NCBI GenBank assembly: GCA_032433765.1
Contig: JAVIAB010000046.1
Span: 61,167,388-61,231,387 of the forward strand
Source: Megaustenia siamemsis
Lineage: Eukaryota; Mollusca; Gastropoda; Stylommatophora; Ariophantidae
Reading direction: 5' to 3'
DNA length: 64,000 nt
Shown: positions 43,726 to 58,010 of the stretch, piece after piece
Layout: every line of letters starts with the position of its first letter
Position numbering within the stretch: the first letter of the stretch is position 1
Made by a program: the position numbers and the translations under genes
Notes under the pieces: model-generated
What the model saw: the letters and a program-made list of their open reading frames with translations, nothing else
What the model was told of the DNA's origin: nothing
Databases searched by the model: none

Positions 43726-46700
43726 AACCACCTACCTGCACTCTCAGACCGTAACATGACAACCACCTACCTGCACTCTCAGACCATAACATGACAATCA
43801 CCTACCCGCACTCTCAGACCGTAACATGACAATCACCTACTCGCACTCTCAGACCATAACATGACAATCACCTACCTGCACTCTCAGACCGTAACATGAC
43901 AATCACCTACCTGCACTCTCAGACCGTAACATGACAACCACCTACCTGCACTCTCAGACCGTAACATGACAATCACCTACCCGCACTCTCAGACCGTAAC
44001 ATGACAATCACCTACCTGCACTCTCAGACCGTAACATGACAACCACCTACCTGCACTCTCAGACCGTAACATGACAACCACCTACCCGCACTCTCAGACC
44101 GTAACATGACAATCACCACCTGCACTCTCAGACCGTAACATGACAATCACCTACCTGCACTCTCAGACGTAACATGACAATCACCTATCCGCACTCTCAG
44201 ACCGTAACATGACAATCACCTATCCGCACTCTCAGACCGTAACATGACAATCCTCAGCCTGCACTCTCAGACCGTAACATGACAATCACCACCTGCACTC
44301 TCAGACCATAACATGACAATCACCTACCTGCACTCTCAGACCGTAACATGACAACCACCTACCTGCACTCTCAGACCGTAACATGACAATCACCTACCCG
44401 CACTCTCAGACCGTAACATGACAATCACCTACCCGCACTCTCAGACCGTAACATGACAATCCCCTACCCGCACTCTCAGACCGTAACATGACAATCACCT
44501 CCCGCACTCTCAGACCGTAACATGACAATCACCTACCCGCACTCTCAGACCGTAACATGACAATCACCTACCCGCACTCTCAGACCGTAACATGACAATC
44601 ACCTACCTGCACTCTCAGACCGTAACATGACAACCACCTACCCGCACTCTCAGACCGTAACATGACAATCACCTACCCGCACTCTCAGACCATAACATGA
44701 CAACCACCTACCTGCACTCTCAGACCGTAACATGACAATCACCTACCTGCACTCTCAGACCGTAACATGACAATCACCTACCCGCACTCTCAGACCGTAA
44801 CATGACAACCACCTACCTGCACTCTCAGACCATAACATGACAATCACCTATCTGCACTCTCAGACCGTAACATGACAACCACCTACCTACCCGCACTCTC
44901 AGACCGTAACATGACAATCACCTACCTACCGCACTCTCAGACCGTAACATGACAACCACCTACCTACCCGCACTCTCAGACCGTAACATGACAATCACCT
45001 ACCTACCCGCACTCTCAGACCGTAACATGACAATCACCTACCTACCCGCACTCTCAGAACGTAACATGACAATCACATACCTACCCGCACTCTCAGACCG
45101 TAACATGACAATCACCTACCTACCCGCACTCTCAGACCGTAACATGACAATCACCTACCTACCCGCACTCTCAGACCGTAACATGACAACCACCTACCTG
45201 CACTCTCAGACCGTAACATGACAACCACCTACCTGCACTCTCAGACCGTAACATGACAATCACCTACCCGCACTCTCAGACCGTAACATGACAATCACCT
45301 ACTCGCACTCTCAGACCGTAACATGACAACCACCTACCCGCACTCTCAGACCGTAACATGACAATCACCTACCTGCACTCTCAGACCGTAACATGACAAC
45401 CACCTACCTGCACTCTCAGACCGTAACATGACAACACCTACCTGCACTCTCAGACCGTAACATGACAACCACCTACCTGCACTCTCAGACCGTACGTAAC
45501 ATGACAATCACCTACCCGCACTCTCAGACGTAACATGACAACCACCTACCTGCACTCTCAGACCGTAACATGACAAACACCTACCTGCACTCTCAGACCG
45601 TAACATGACAATCACCTACCTGCACTCTCAGACCGTAACATGACAATCACCTACCTGCACTCTCAGACCGTAACATGACAACCACCTACCTGCACTCTCA
45701 GACCGTAACATGACAATCACCTACCTGCACTCTCAGACCGTAACATGACAACCACCTACCTGCACTCTCAAACCGTAACATGACAACCACCTACCTGCAC
45801 TCTCAGACCGTACGTAACATGACAATCACCTACCCGCACTCTCAGACCATAACATGACAACCACCTACCCGCACTCTCAGACCGTAACATGACAATCACC
45901 TACCCGCACTCTCAGACCGTAACATGACAATCACCTACCTGCACTCTCAGACCGTAACATGACAATCACCTACCTGCACTCTCAGACCGTAACATGACAA
46001 CCACCTACCTGCACTCTCAGACCGTAACATGACAATCACCTACCTGCACTCTCAGACCGTAACATGACAATCACCTACCTGCACTCTCAGACCGTAACAT
46101 GACAATCACCTACCTGCACTCTCAGACCGTAACATGACAATCACCTACCTGCACTCTCAGACCGTAACATGACAATCACCTACCTGCACTCTCAGACCGT
46201 AACATGACAACCACCTACCTGCACTCTCAACCGTAACATGACAATCACCTACCTGCACTCTCAGACCGTAACATGACAACCACCTACCTGCACTCTCAGA
46301 CCGTAACATGACAATCACCTACCTGCACTCTCAGACCGTAACATGACAATCACCTACCTGCACTCTCAGACCGTAACATGACAATCACCTACCTGCACTC
46401 TCAGACCGTAACATGACAACCACCTACCCTCACTCTCAGACCGTAACATGACAATCACCTACCTGCACTCTCAAACCGTAACATGACAACACCTACCTGC
46501 ACTCTCAGACATACGTAACATGACAATCACCTACCTGCACTCTCAGACCGTAACATGACAACCACCTACCTGCACTCTCAGACCGTAACATGACAACCAC
46601 CTACCTGCACTCTCAGACCCGTAACATGACAATCACCTACCCGCACTCTCAGACCGTAACATGACAACCACCTACCCGCACTCTCAGACCGTAACATGAC

Positions 46701-47486
46701 AATCACCTACCCGCACTCTCAGACCATAACATGACAACCACCTACCTGCACTCTCAGACCGTAACATGACAATCACCTACCTGCACTCTCAGACCGTAAC
46801 ATGACAACCACCTACCCGCACTCTCAGACCGTAACATGACAATCACCTACCTGCACTCTCAGACCGTAACATGACAATCACCTACCTGCACTCTCAGACC
46901 GTAACATGACAATCACCTACCCGCACTCTCAGACCATAACATGACAATCACCTACCCGCACTCTCAGACCGTAACATGACAATCACCTACCCGCACTCTC
47001 AGACCGTAACATGACAATCACCTACCTGCACTCTCAGACCGTAACATGACAACCACCTACCCGCACTCTCAGACCGTAACATGACAATCACCTACCCGCA
47101 CTCTCAGACCGTAACATGACAACCACCTACCCGCACTCTCAGACCGTAACATGACAATCACCTACCTGCACTCTCAGACCGTAACATGACAACCACCTAC
47201 CTACACTCTCAGACCGTAACATGACAATCACCTACCTGCACTCTCAGACCGTAACATGACAACCACCTACCTACCCGCACTCTCAGACCGTAACATGACA
47301 ATCACCTACCTGCACTCTCAGACCGTAACATGACAACCACCTACCTACCCGCACTCTCAGACCGTAACATGACAATCACCTACCTGCACTCTCAGACCGT
47401 AACATGACAACCACCTACCTACCCGCACTCTCAGACCGTAACATGACAATCACCTACGTACCTGCACTCTCAGACCGTAACATGAC
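43609..47486 (+). repeat. HOR unit of 3,878 bp
   Basis: Contains a C patch (44100-44300), a B cluster (44885-45180), and D-type junctions at 45492, 45810 and 46511. The first two D junctions are about 318 bp apart, with near-identical sequence between and around them. This suggests a block of about 318 bp (nine monomers plus the 4-bp junction) was tandemly duplicated inside the HOR. Confidence 0.78.
44885..45180 (+). repeat. B cluster with 90-codon open frame
   Basis: Six in-frame 39-mers keep 44949-45221 open. One has CAGAACGTAAC instead of CAGACCGTAAC (D to E in the would-be peptide), and the next has AATCACATACC (45071). The same pair recurs in order at 48930-48949, an offset of about 3,878 bp. 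Confidence 0.85.
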
Positions 47487-47600
47487 AATAACATACCTAC
47501 CCGCACTCTCAGACCGTAACATGACAATCACCTACCTACCCGCACTCTCAGACCGTAACATGACAATCACCTACCTACACGCACTCTCAGACCGTAACAT
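47265..47600 (+). repeat. A-type 39-mer cluster, GTACCTGC form
   Basis: Here the unit before AATAACATACC (47487) reads CACCTACGTACCTGC and is 39 bp, so 47404-47637 stays open for 77 codons. The clusters at 22578, 29057, 39896 and 43609 have CTACTACC (38 bp) at this place. The GTACCTGC form is shared with the clusters at 53410, 57895 and 62376. Confidence 0.87.
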
Positions 47601-48748
47601 GACAACCACCTACCTGCACTCTCAGACCGTAACATGACAACCACCTACCTGCACTCTCAGACCATAACATGACAATCACCTACCCGCACTCTCAGACCGT
47701 AACATGACAATCACCTACTCGCACTCTCAGACCATAACATGACAATCACCTACCTGCACTCTCAGACCGTAACATGACAATCACCTACCTGCACTCTCAG
47801 ACCGTAACATGACAACCACCTACCTGCACTCTCAGACCGTAACATGACAATCACCTACCCGCACTCTCAGACCGTAACATGACAATCACCTACCTGCACT
47901 CTCAGACCGTAACATGACAACCACCTACCTGCACTCTCAGACCGTAACATGACAACCACCTACCCGCACTCTCAGACCGTAACATGACAATCACCACCTG
48001 CACTCTCAGACCGTAACATGACAATCACCTACCTGCACTCTCAGACCGTAACATGACAATCACCTATCCGCACTCTCAGACCGTAACATGACAATCACCT
48101 ATCCGCACTCTCAGACCGTAACATGACAATCCTCACCTGCACTCTCAGACCGTAACATGACAATCATCACCTGCACTCTCAGACCATAACATGACAATCA
48201 CCTACCTGCACTCTCAGACCGTAACATGACAACCACCTACCTGCACTCTCAGACCGTAACATGACAATCACCTACCCGCACTCTCAGACCGTAACATGAC
48301 AATCACCTACCCGCACTCTCAGACCGTAACATGACAATCCCTACCCGCACTCTCAGACTGTAACATGACAATCACCTACCCGCACTCTCAGACCGTAACA
48401 TGACAATCACCTACCCGCACTCTCAGACCATAACATGACAATCACCTACCCGCACTCTCAGACCGTAACATGACAATCACCTACCTGCACTCTCAGACCG
48501 TAACATGACAACCACCTACCGCACTCTCAGACCGTAACATGACAATCACCTACCCGCACTCTCAGACCATAACATGACAACCACCTACCCGCACTCTCAG
48601 ACCGTAACATGACAATCACCTACCTGCACTCTCAGACCGTAACATGACAATCACCTACCCGCACTCTCAGACCGTAACATGACAACCACCTACCTGCACT
48701 CTCAGACCATAACATGACAATCACCTATCTGCACTCTCAGACCGTAAC

Positions 48749-49099
48749 ATGACAACCACCTACCTACCCGCACTCTCAGACCGTAACATGACAATCACCT
48801 ACCTAACCGCACTCTCAGACCGTAACATGACAACCACCTACCTACCCGCACTCTCAGACCGTAACATGACAATCACCTACCTACCCGCACTCTCAGACCG
48901 TAACATGACAATCACCTACCTACCCGCACTCTCAGAACGTAACATGACAATCACATACCTACCCGCACTCTCAGACCGTAACATGACAATCACCTACCTA
49001 CCCGCACTCTCAGACCGTAACATGACAATCACCTACCTACCCGCACTCTCAGACCGTAACATGACAACCACCTACCTGCACTCTCAGACCGTAACATGA
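48749..49099 (+). repeat. B cluster: eight 39-mers, 116-codon open frame
   Basis: Same arrangement as 30285-30635, including CCTAACCGC (48802), but with the CAGAACGTAAC and AATCACATACC changes shared with 44885-45180. It therefore combines the length of the 30-kb cluster with the variants of the 45-kb cluster. The would-be peptide is eight MT[IT]TYL[PT]ALS[DE]RN units and a 12-residue tail; no evidence of expression is visible. Confidence 0.85.
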
Positions 49100-52000
49100 C
49101 AACCACCTACCTGCACTCTCAGACCGTAACATGACAATCACCTACCCGCACTCTCAGACCGTAAAATGACAATCACCTACTCGCACTCTCAGACCATAAC
49201 ATGACAACCACCTACCCGCACTCTCAGACCGTAACATGACAATCACCTACTCGCACTCTCAGACCATAACATGACAATCACCTACCTGCACTCTCAGACA
49301 GTAACATGACAATCACCTACCTGCACTCTCAGACCATAACATGACAACCACCTACCTGCACTCTCAGACCGTAACATGACAACCACCTACCCGCACTCTC
49401 AGACCGTAACATGACAATCACCACCTGCACTCTCAGACCGTAACATGACAATCACCTACCCGCACTCTCAGACAATAACATGACAATCACCTATCCGCAC
49501 TCTCAGACCGTAACATGACAATCACCTATCCGCACTCTCAGACCGTAACATGACAATCCCCACCTGCACTCTCAGACCGTAACATGACAATCACCAGCCT
49601 GCACTCTCAGACCGTAACATGACAATCACCAGTCCGCACTCTCAGACCGTAACATGACAATCACCTACCTGCACTCTCAGACCGTAACATGACAATCACC
49701 TACCCGCACTCTCAGACCGTAACATGACAATCACCTATCCGCACTCTCAGACCGTAACATGACAATCCCTACCTGCACTCTCAGACCGTAACATGACAAT
49801 CACCACCTGCACTCTCAGACCGTAACATGACAATCACCTACTCGCACTCTCAGACCGTAACATGACAATCACCTACCTGCACTCTCAGACCGTAACATGA
49901 CAATCACCTACCTGCACTCTCAGACCGTAACATGACAATCACCTACCTGCACTCTCAGACCGTAACATGACAATCACCTACCTGCACTCTCAGACCGTAA
50001 CATGACAATCACCTACCGCACTCTCAGACCGTAACATGACAATCACCTACCTGCACTCTCAGACCGTAACATGACAACCACCTACCTGCACTCTCAGACC
50101 GTAACATGACAACCACCTACCTGCACTCTCAGACCGTAACATGACAATCACCTACCCGCACTCTCAGACCGTAACATGACAATCACCTACTCGCACTCTC
50201 AGACCGTAACATGACAATCACCTACCTGCACTCTCAGACCGTAACATGACAATCACCTACCTGCACTCTCAGACCGTAACATGACAACCACCTACCTGCA
50301 CTCTCAGACCGTAACATGACAATCACCTACCCGCACTCTCAGACCGTAACATGACAATCACCTACCTGCACTCTCAGACCGTAACATGACAACCACCTAC
50401 CTGCACTCTCAGACCGTAACATGACAACCACCTACCCGCACTCTCAGACCGTAACATGACAATCACCTACCTGCACTCTCAGACCGTAACATGACAATCA
50501 CCTACCTGCACTCTCAGACCGTAACATGACAACCACCTACCTGCACTCTCAGACCGTAACATGACAATCACCTACCTGCACTCTCAGACCGTAACATGAC
50601 AATCACCTACCGCACTCTCAGACCGTAACATGACAATCACCTACCTGCACTCTCAGACCGTAACATGACAATCACCTACCTGCACTCTCAGACCGTAACA
50701 TGACAATCACCTACCTGCACTCTCAGACCGTAACATGACAATCACCTACCTGCACTCTCAGACCGTAACATGACAATCACCTACCGCACTCTCAGACCGT
50801 AACATGACAATCACCTACCTGCACTCTCAGACCGTAACATGACAATCACCTACCTGCACTCTCAGACCGTAACATGACAATCACCTACCTGCACTCTCAG
50901 ACCGTAACATGACAATCACCTACCTGCACTCTCAGACCGTAACATGACAATCACCTACTCGCACTCTCAGACCGTAACATGACAATCACCTACCTGCACT
51001 CTCAGACCGTAACATGACAATCACCTACTCGCACTCTCAGACCGTAACATGACAATCACCTACCCGCACTCTCAGACCGTAACATGACAACCACCTACCG
51101 CACTCTCAGACCGTAACATGACAATCACCTACCCGCACTCTCAGACCGTACATGACAATCACCTACCTGCACTCTCAGACCGTAACATGACAATCACCTA
51201 CCTGCACTCTCAGACCGTAACATGACAATCACCTACCTGCACTCTCAGACCGTAACATGACAACCACCTACCTGCACTCTCAGACCGTAACATGACAATC
51301 ACCTACCTGCACTCTCAGACCGTAACATGACAACACCTACCTGCACTCTCAAACCGTAACATGACAACCACCTAACTGCACTCTCAGACCGTAACATGAC
51401 AATCACCTACCGCACTCTCAGACCATAACATGACAACCACCTACCCCACTCTCAGACCGTAACATGACAAACACCTACCTGCACTCTCAAACCGTAACAT
51501 GACAATCACCTACCTGCACTCTCAGACCGTAACATGACAATCACCTACCTGCACTCTCAGACCGTAACATGACAACCACCTACCTGCACTCTCAGACCGT
51601 AACATGACAATCACCTACCTGCACTCTCAGACCGTAACATGACAACCACCTACCTGCACTCTCAGACCGTAACATGACAACCACCTACCTGCACTCTCAG
51701 ACCGTAACATGACAATCACCTACCCGCACTCTCAGACCATAACATGACAACCACCTACCGCACTCTCAGACCGTAACATGACAATCACCTACCTGCACTC
51801 TCAGACCGTAACATGACAACCACCTACCTGCACTCTCAACCGTAACATGACAATCACCTACCGCACTCTCAGACCGTAACATGACAACCACCTACCTGCA
51901 CTCTCAAACCGTAACATGACAATCACCTACCTGCACTCTCAAACCGTAACATGACAACCACCTACCTGCACTCTCAGACCGTAACATGACAATCACCTAC

Positions 52001-52380
52001 CTGCACTCTCAAACCGTAACATGACAATCACCTACCTGCACTCTCAGACCGTAACATGACAATCACCTACCTGCACTCTCAGACCGTAACATGACAACCA
52101 CCTACCCTCACTCTCAGACCGTAACATGACAATCACCTACCTGCACTCTCAAACCGTAACATGACAACCACCTACCTGCACTCTCAGACCATACGTAACA
52201 TGACAATCACCTACCTGCACTCTCAGACCGTAACATGACAACCACCTACCTGCACTCTCAGACCGTAACATGACAACCACCTACCTGCACTCTCAGACGT
52301 GCGTAACATGACAATCACCTACCCGCACTCTCAGACCATAACATGACAACCACCTACCCGCACTCTCAGACCATAACATG

Positions 52381-53200
52381 ACAACCACCTACCCGCACTC
52401 TCAGACCGTAACATGACAATCACCTACCTGCACTCTCAGACCGTAACATGACAATCACCTACCTGCACTCTCAGACCATAACATGACAATCACCTACCCG
52501 CACTCTCAGACCATAACATGACAATCACCTACCCGCACTCTCAGACCATAACATGACAATCACCTACCCGCACTCTCAGACCGTAACATGACAATCACCT
52601 ACCTGCACTCTCAGACCGTAACATGACAACCACCTACCCGCACTCTCAGACCGTAACATGACAATCACCTACCCGCACTCTCAGACCATAACATGACAAC
52701 CACCTACCCGCACTCTCAGACCGTAACATGACAATCACCTACCTGCACTCTCAGACCGTAACATGACAACCACCTACCCGCACTCTCAGACTATAACATG
52801 ACAACCACCTACCCGCACTCTCAGACCGTAACATGACAATCACCTACCTGCACTCTCAGACCGTAACATGACAATCACCTACCTGCACTCTCAGACCATA
52901 ACATGACAATCACCTACCCGCACTCTCAGACCATAACATGACAATCACCTACCCGCACTCTCAGACCATAACATGACAATCACCTACCCGCACTCTCAGA
53001 CCGTAACATGACAATCACCTACCTACACTCTCAGACCGTAACATGACAACCACCTACCCGCACTCTCAGACCGTAACATGACAATCACCTACCCGCACTC
53101 TCAGACCATAACATGACAACCACCTACCCGCACTCTCAGACCGTAACATGACAATCACCTACCTGCACTCTCAGACCGTAACATGACAACCACCTACCTG
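52381..53200 (+). repeat. Tandem 420-bp duplication (12 monomers x 2)
   Basis: Bases 52381-52780 and 52801-53200 align at an offset of exactly 420 bp with a single difference that I can see (CTGCAC versus CTACAC at about 53034). Before 52381 and after 53200 the register decays. The same offset is visible in the next two HOR copies (56881/57301, and the block around 61361/61781), so the duplication predates them. Confidence 0.85.
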
Positions 53201-53259
53201 CACTCTCAGACCGTAACATGACAATCACCTACCTGCACTCTCAGACCGTAACATGACAA

Positions 53260-53525
53260 CCACCTACCTACCCGCACTCTCAGACCGTAACATGACAATC
53301 ACCTACCTGCACTCTCAGACCGTAACATGACAACCACCTACCTACCCGCACTCTCAGACCGTAACATGACAATCACCTACGTACCTGCACTCTCAGACCG
53401 TAACATGACAATAACATACCTACCCGCACTCTCAGACCGTAACATGACAATCACCTACCTACCCGCACTCTCAGACCGTAACATGACAATCACCTACCTA
53501 CACGCACTCTCAGACCGTAACATGA
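53260..53525 (+). repeat. A-type 39-mer cluster, GTACCTGC form
   Basis: AATAACATACC is at 53410; 53327-53560 is open for 77 codons, identical in predicted peptide to 47404-47637. The last 39-mer has CTACACGCAC. The C patch follows at about 54048, 720 bp after the ATG at 53327. Confidence 0.87.
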
Positions 53526-56500
53526 CAACCACCTACCTGCACTCTCAGACCGTAACATGACAACCACCTACCTGCACTCTCAGACCATAACATGACAATC
53601 ACCTACCCGCACTCTCAGACCGTAACATGACAATCACCTACTCGCACTCTCAGACCATAACATGACAATCACCTACCTGCACTCTCAGACAGTAACATGA
53701 CAATCACCTACCTGCACTCTCAGACCGTAACATGACAACCACCTACCTGCACTCTCAGACCGTAACATGACAATCACCTACCCGCACTCTCAGACCGTAA
53801 CATGACAATCACCTACCTGCACTCTCAGACCGTAACATGACAACCACCTACCTGCACTCTCAGACCGTAACATGACAACCACCTACCCGCACTCTCAGAC
53901 CGTAACATGACAATCACCACCTGCACTCTCAGACCGTAACATGACAATCACCTACCTGCACTCTCAGACAATAACATGACAATCACCTATCCGCACTCTC
54001 AGACCGTAACATGACAATCACCTATCCGCACTCTCAGACCGTAACATGACAATCCCCAGCCTGCACTCTCAGACCGTAACATGACAATCACCACCTGCAC
54101 TCTCAGACCATAACATGACAATCACCTACCTGCACTCTCAGACCGTAACATGACAACCACCTACCTGCACTCTCAGACCGTAACATGACAATCACCTACC
54201 CGCACTCTCAGACCGTAACATGACAATCACCTACCCGCACTCTCAGACCGTAACATGACAATCCCCTACCCGCACTCTCAGACCGTAACATGACAATCAC
54301 CTACCCGCACTCTCAGACCGTAACATGACAATCACCTACCTGCACTCTCAGACCGTAACATGACAATCACCTACCCGCACTCTCAGACCGTAACATGACA
54401 ATCACCTACCTGCACTCTCAGACCGTAACATGACAATCACCTACCTGCACTCTCAGACCATAACACTGACAATCACCTACCCGCACTCTCAGACCGTAAC
54501 ATGACAATCACCTACCTGCACTCTCAGACCGTAACATGACAATCACCTACCTGCACTCTCAGACCGTAACATGACAACCACCTACCTGCACTCTCAGACC
54601 GTAACATGACAACCACCTACCTGCACTCTCAGACCGTAACATGACAACCACCTACCTGCACTCTCAGACCGTAACATGACAATCACCTACCTGCACTCTC
54701 AGACCGTAACATGACAACCACCTACCTGCACTCTCAGACCGTAACATGACAAACACCTACCTGCACTCTCAGACCGTAACATGACAACCACCTACCTGCA
54801 CTCTCAGACCGTAACATGACAACCACCTACCTGCACTCTCAGACCGTAACATGACAACCACCTAACTGCACTCTCAGACCGTACGTAACATGACAATCAC
54901 CTACCCGCACTCTCAGACCGTAACATGACAACCACCTACCTGCACTCTCAGACCGTAACATGACAAACACCTACCTGCACTCTCAGACCGTAACATGACA
55001 ATCACCTACCTGCACTCTCAGACCGTAACATGACAATCACCTACCTGCACTCTCAGACCGTAACATGACAACCACCTACCTGCACTCTCAGACCGTAACA
55101 TGACAATCACCTACCTGCACTCTCAGACCGTAACATGACAACCACCTACCTGCACTCTCAGACCGTAACATGACAACCACCTAACTGCACTCTCAGACCG
55201 TACGTAACATGACAATCACCTACCCGCACTCTCAGACCGTAACATGACAACCACCTACCTGCACTCTCAGACCGTAACATGACAATCACCTACCCGCACT
55301 CTCAGACCGTAACATGACAACCACCTACCTGCACTCTCAGACCGTAACATGACAATCACCTACCTGCACTCTCAGACCGTAACATGACAATCACCTACCC
55401 GCACTCTCAGACCGTAACATGACAATCACCTACCTGCACTCTCAGACCGTAACATGACAACACCTACCCGCACTCTCAGACCGTAACATGACAATCACCT
55501 ACCCGCACTCTCAGACCGTAACATGACAACCACCTACCCGCACTCTCAGACCGTAACATGACAATCACCTACCTGCACTCTCAGACCGTAACATGACAAC
55601 ACCTACCTGCACTCTCAGACCGTAACATGACAATCACCTACCTGCACTCTCAGACCGTAACATGACAATCACCTACCTGCACTCTCAGACCGTAACATGA
55701 CAATCACCTACCTGCACTCTCAGACCGTAACATGACAACCACCTACCTGCACTCTCAGACCGTAACATGACAATCACCTACCTGCACTCTCAGACCGTAA
55801 CATGACAACCACCTACCTGCACTCTCAAACCGTAACATGACAACCACCTAACTGCACTCTCAGACCGTACGTAACATGACAATCACCTATCCGCACTCTC
55901 AGACCATAACATGACAACCACCTACCCCCACTCTCAGACCGTAACATGACAAACACCTACCTGCACTCTCAGACCGTAACATGACAATCACCTACCTGCA
56001 CTCTCAGACCGTAACATGACAATCACCTACCTGCACTCTCAGACCGTAACATGACAACCACCTACCTGCACTCTCAGACCGTAACATGACAATCACCTAC
56101 CTGCACTCTCAGACCGTAACATGACAACCACCTACCTGCACTCTCAGACCGTAACATGACAACCACCTAACTGCACTCTCAGACCGTAACATGACAATCA
56201 CCTACCCGCACTCTCAGACCATAACATGACAACCACCTACCACACTCTCAGACCGTAACATGACAATCACCTACCTGCACTCTCAGACCGTAACATGACA
56301 ACCACCTACCTGCACTCTCAAACCGTAACATGACAATCACCTATCCGCACTCTCAGACCGTAACATGACAACCACCTACCTGCACTCTCAAACCGTAACA
56401 TGACAATCACCAATCTGCACTCTCAAACCGTAACATGACAACCACCTACCTGCACTCTCAGACCGTAACATGACAATCACCTACCTGCACTCTCAAACCG

Positions 56501-57894
56501 TAACATGACAATCACCTACCTGCACTCTCAGACCGTAACATGACAATCACCTACCTGCACTCTCAGACCGTAACATGACAACCACCTACCCTCACTCTCA
56601 GACCGTAACATGACAATCACCTACCTGCACTCTCAAACCGTAACATGACAACCAAGTACCTGCACTCTCAGACCATACGTAACATGACAATCACCTACCT
56701 GCACTCTCAGACCGTAACATGACAACCACCTACCTGCACTCTCAAACCGTAACATGACAACCACCTACCTGCACTCTCAGACCGTGCGTAACATGACAAT
56801 CACCTACCCGCACTCTCAGACCATAACATGACAACCACCTACCCGCACTCTCAGACCATAACATGACAACCACCTACCCGCACTCTCAGACCGTAACATG
56901 ACAATCACCTACCTGCACTCTCAAACCGTAACATGAAAATCACCTACCTGCACTCTCAGACCATAACATGACAATCACCTACCCGCACTCTCAGACCATA
57001 ACATGACAATCACCTACCCGCACTCTCAGACCATAACATGACAATCACCTACCCGCACTCTCAGACCGTAACATGACAATCACCTACCTGCACTCTCAGA
57101 CCGTAACATGACAACCACCTACCCGCACTCTCAGACCGTAACATGACAATCACCTACCCGCACTCTCAGACCATAACATGACAACCACCTACCCGCACTC
57201 TCAGACCGTAACATGACAATCACCTACCTGCACTCTCAGACCGTAACATGACAACCACCTACCCGCACTCTCAGACTATAACATGACAACCACCTACCCG
57301 CACTCTCAGACCGTAACATGACAATCACCTACCTGCACTCTCAGACCGTAACATGACAATCACCTACCTGCACTCTCAGACCATAACATACAATCACCTA
57401 CCCGCACTCTCAGACCATAACATGACAATCACCTACCCGCAATCTCAGACCATAACATGACAATCACCTACCCGCACTCTCAGACCGTAACATGACAATC
57501 ACCTACCTACACTCTCAGACCGTAACATGACAACCACCTACCCGCACTCTCAGACCGTAACATGACAATCACCTACCCGCACTCTCAGACCATAACATGA
57601 CAACCACCTACCCGCACTCTCAGACCGTAACATGACAATCACCTACCTGCACTCTCAGACCGTAACATGACAACCACCTACCTACACTCTCAGACCATAA
57701 CATGACAATCACCTACCTGCACTCTCAGACCGTAACATGACAACCACCTACCTACCCGCACTCTCAGACCGTAACATGACAATCACCTACCTGCACTCTC
57801 AGACCGTAACATGACAACCACCTACCTACCCGCACTCGCAGACCGTAACATGACATATCACCTACGTACCTGCACTCTCAGACCGTAACATGAC
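53410..57894 (+). repeat. 4.48-kb HOR, copy 1 (4,485 bp)
   Basis: Landmarks and their next copies: D junctions 54881, 55200 and 55867; CCATACGTAAC at 56675; GTGCGTAAC at 56784; CTACACTC at about 57508. All recur 4,482-4,485 bp downstream. This copy still has ordinary C-patch bases (CAGACCG at 54035), unlike the two further right. There is no B cluster. Confidence 0.85.
54881..54891 (+). repeat. D junction heading the 4.48-kb HOR series
   Basis: GTACGTAACATG follows a CTAACTGCAC unit. Matching junctions at 59363 and 63847 lie at steps of 4,482 and about 4,485 bp. Two further junctions follow each, about 319 and 985 bp on. Confidence 0.88.
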
Positions 57895-58010
57895 AATAAC
57901 ATACCTACCCGCACTCTCAGACCGTAACATGACAATCACCTACCTACCCGCACTCTCAGACCGTAACATGACAATCACCTACCTACACGCACTCTCAGAC
58001 CGTAACATGA
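57740..58010 (+). repeat. A-type 39-mer cluster, frame broken
   Basis: Same order as 53260-53525, but the second 39-mer has a 1-bp insertion (ATGACATATCACC, about 57852) and the first has GCACTCGCAG. The insertion closes the frame that is open at 53327 and 62293. Confidence 0.87.

Larger units (their letters stand above)
47487..53409 (+). repeat. HOR unit of 5,923 bp (long form)
   Basis: Longest clean A-to-A interval in the right half. It has C patches (48060-48185 and 49440-49640, with a further AATCCC unit at about 49766), a full B cluster (48749-49099), D-type junctions at 52191 and 52299 (the latter GTGCGTAACATG) and the 420-bp duplication at 52381-53200. Confidence 0.75.
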
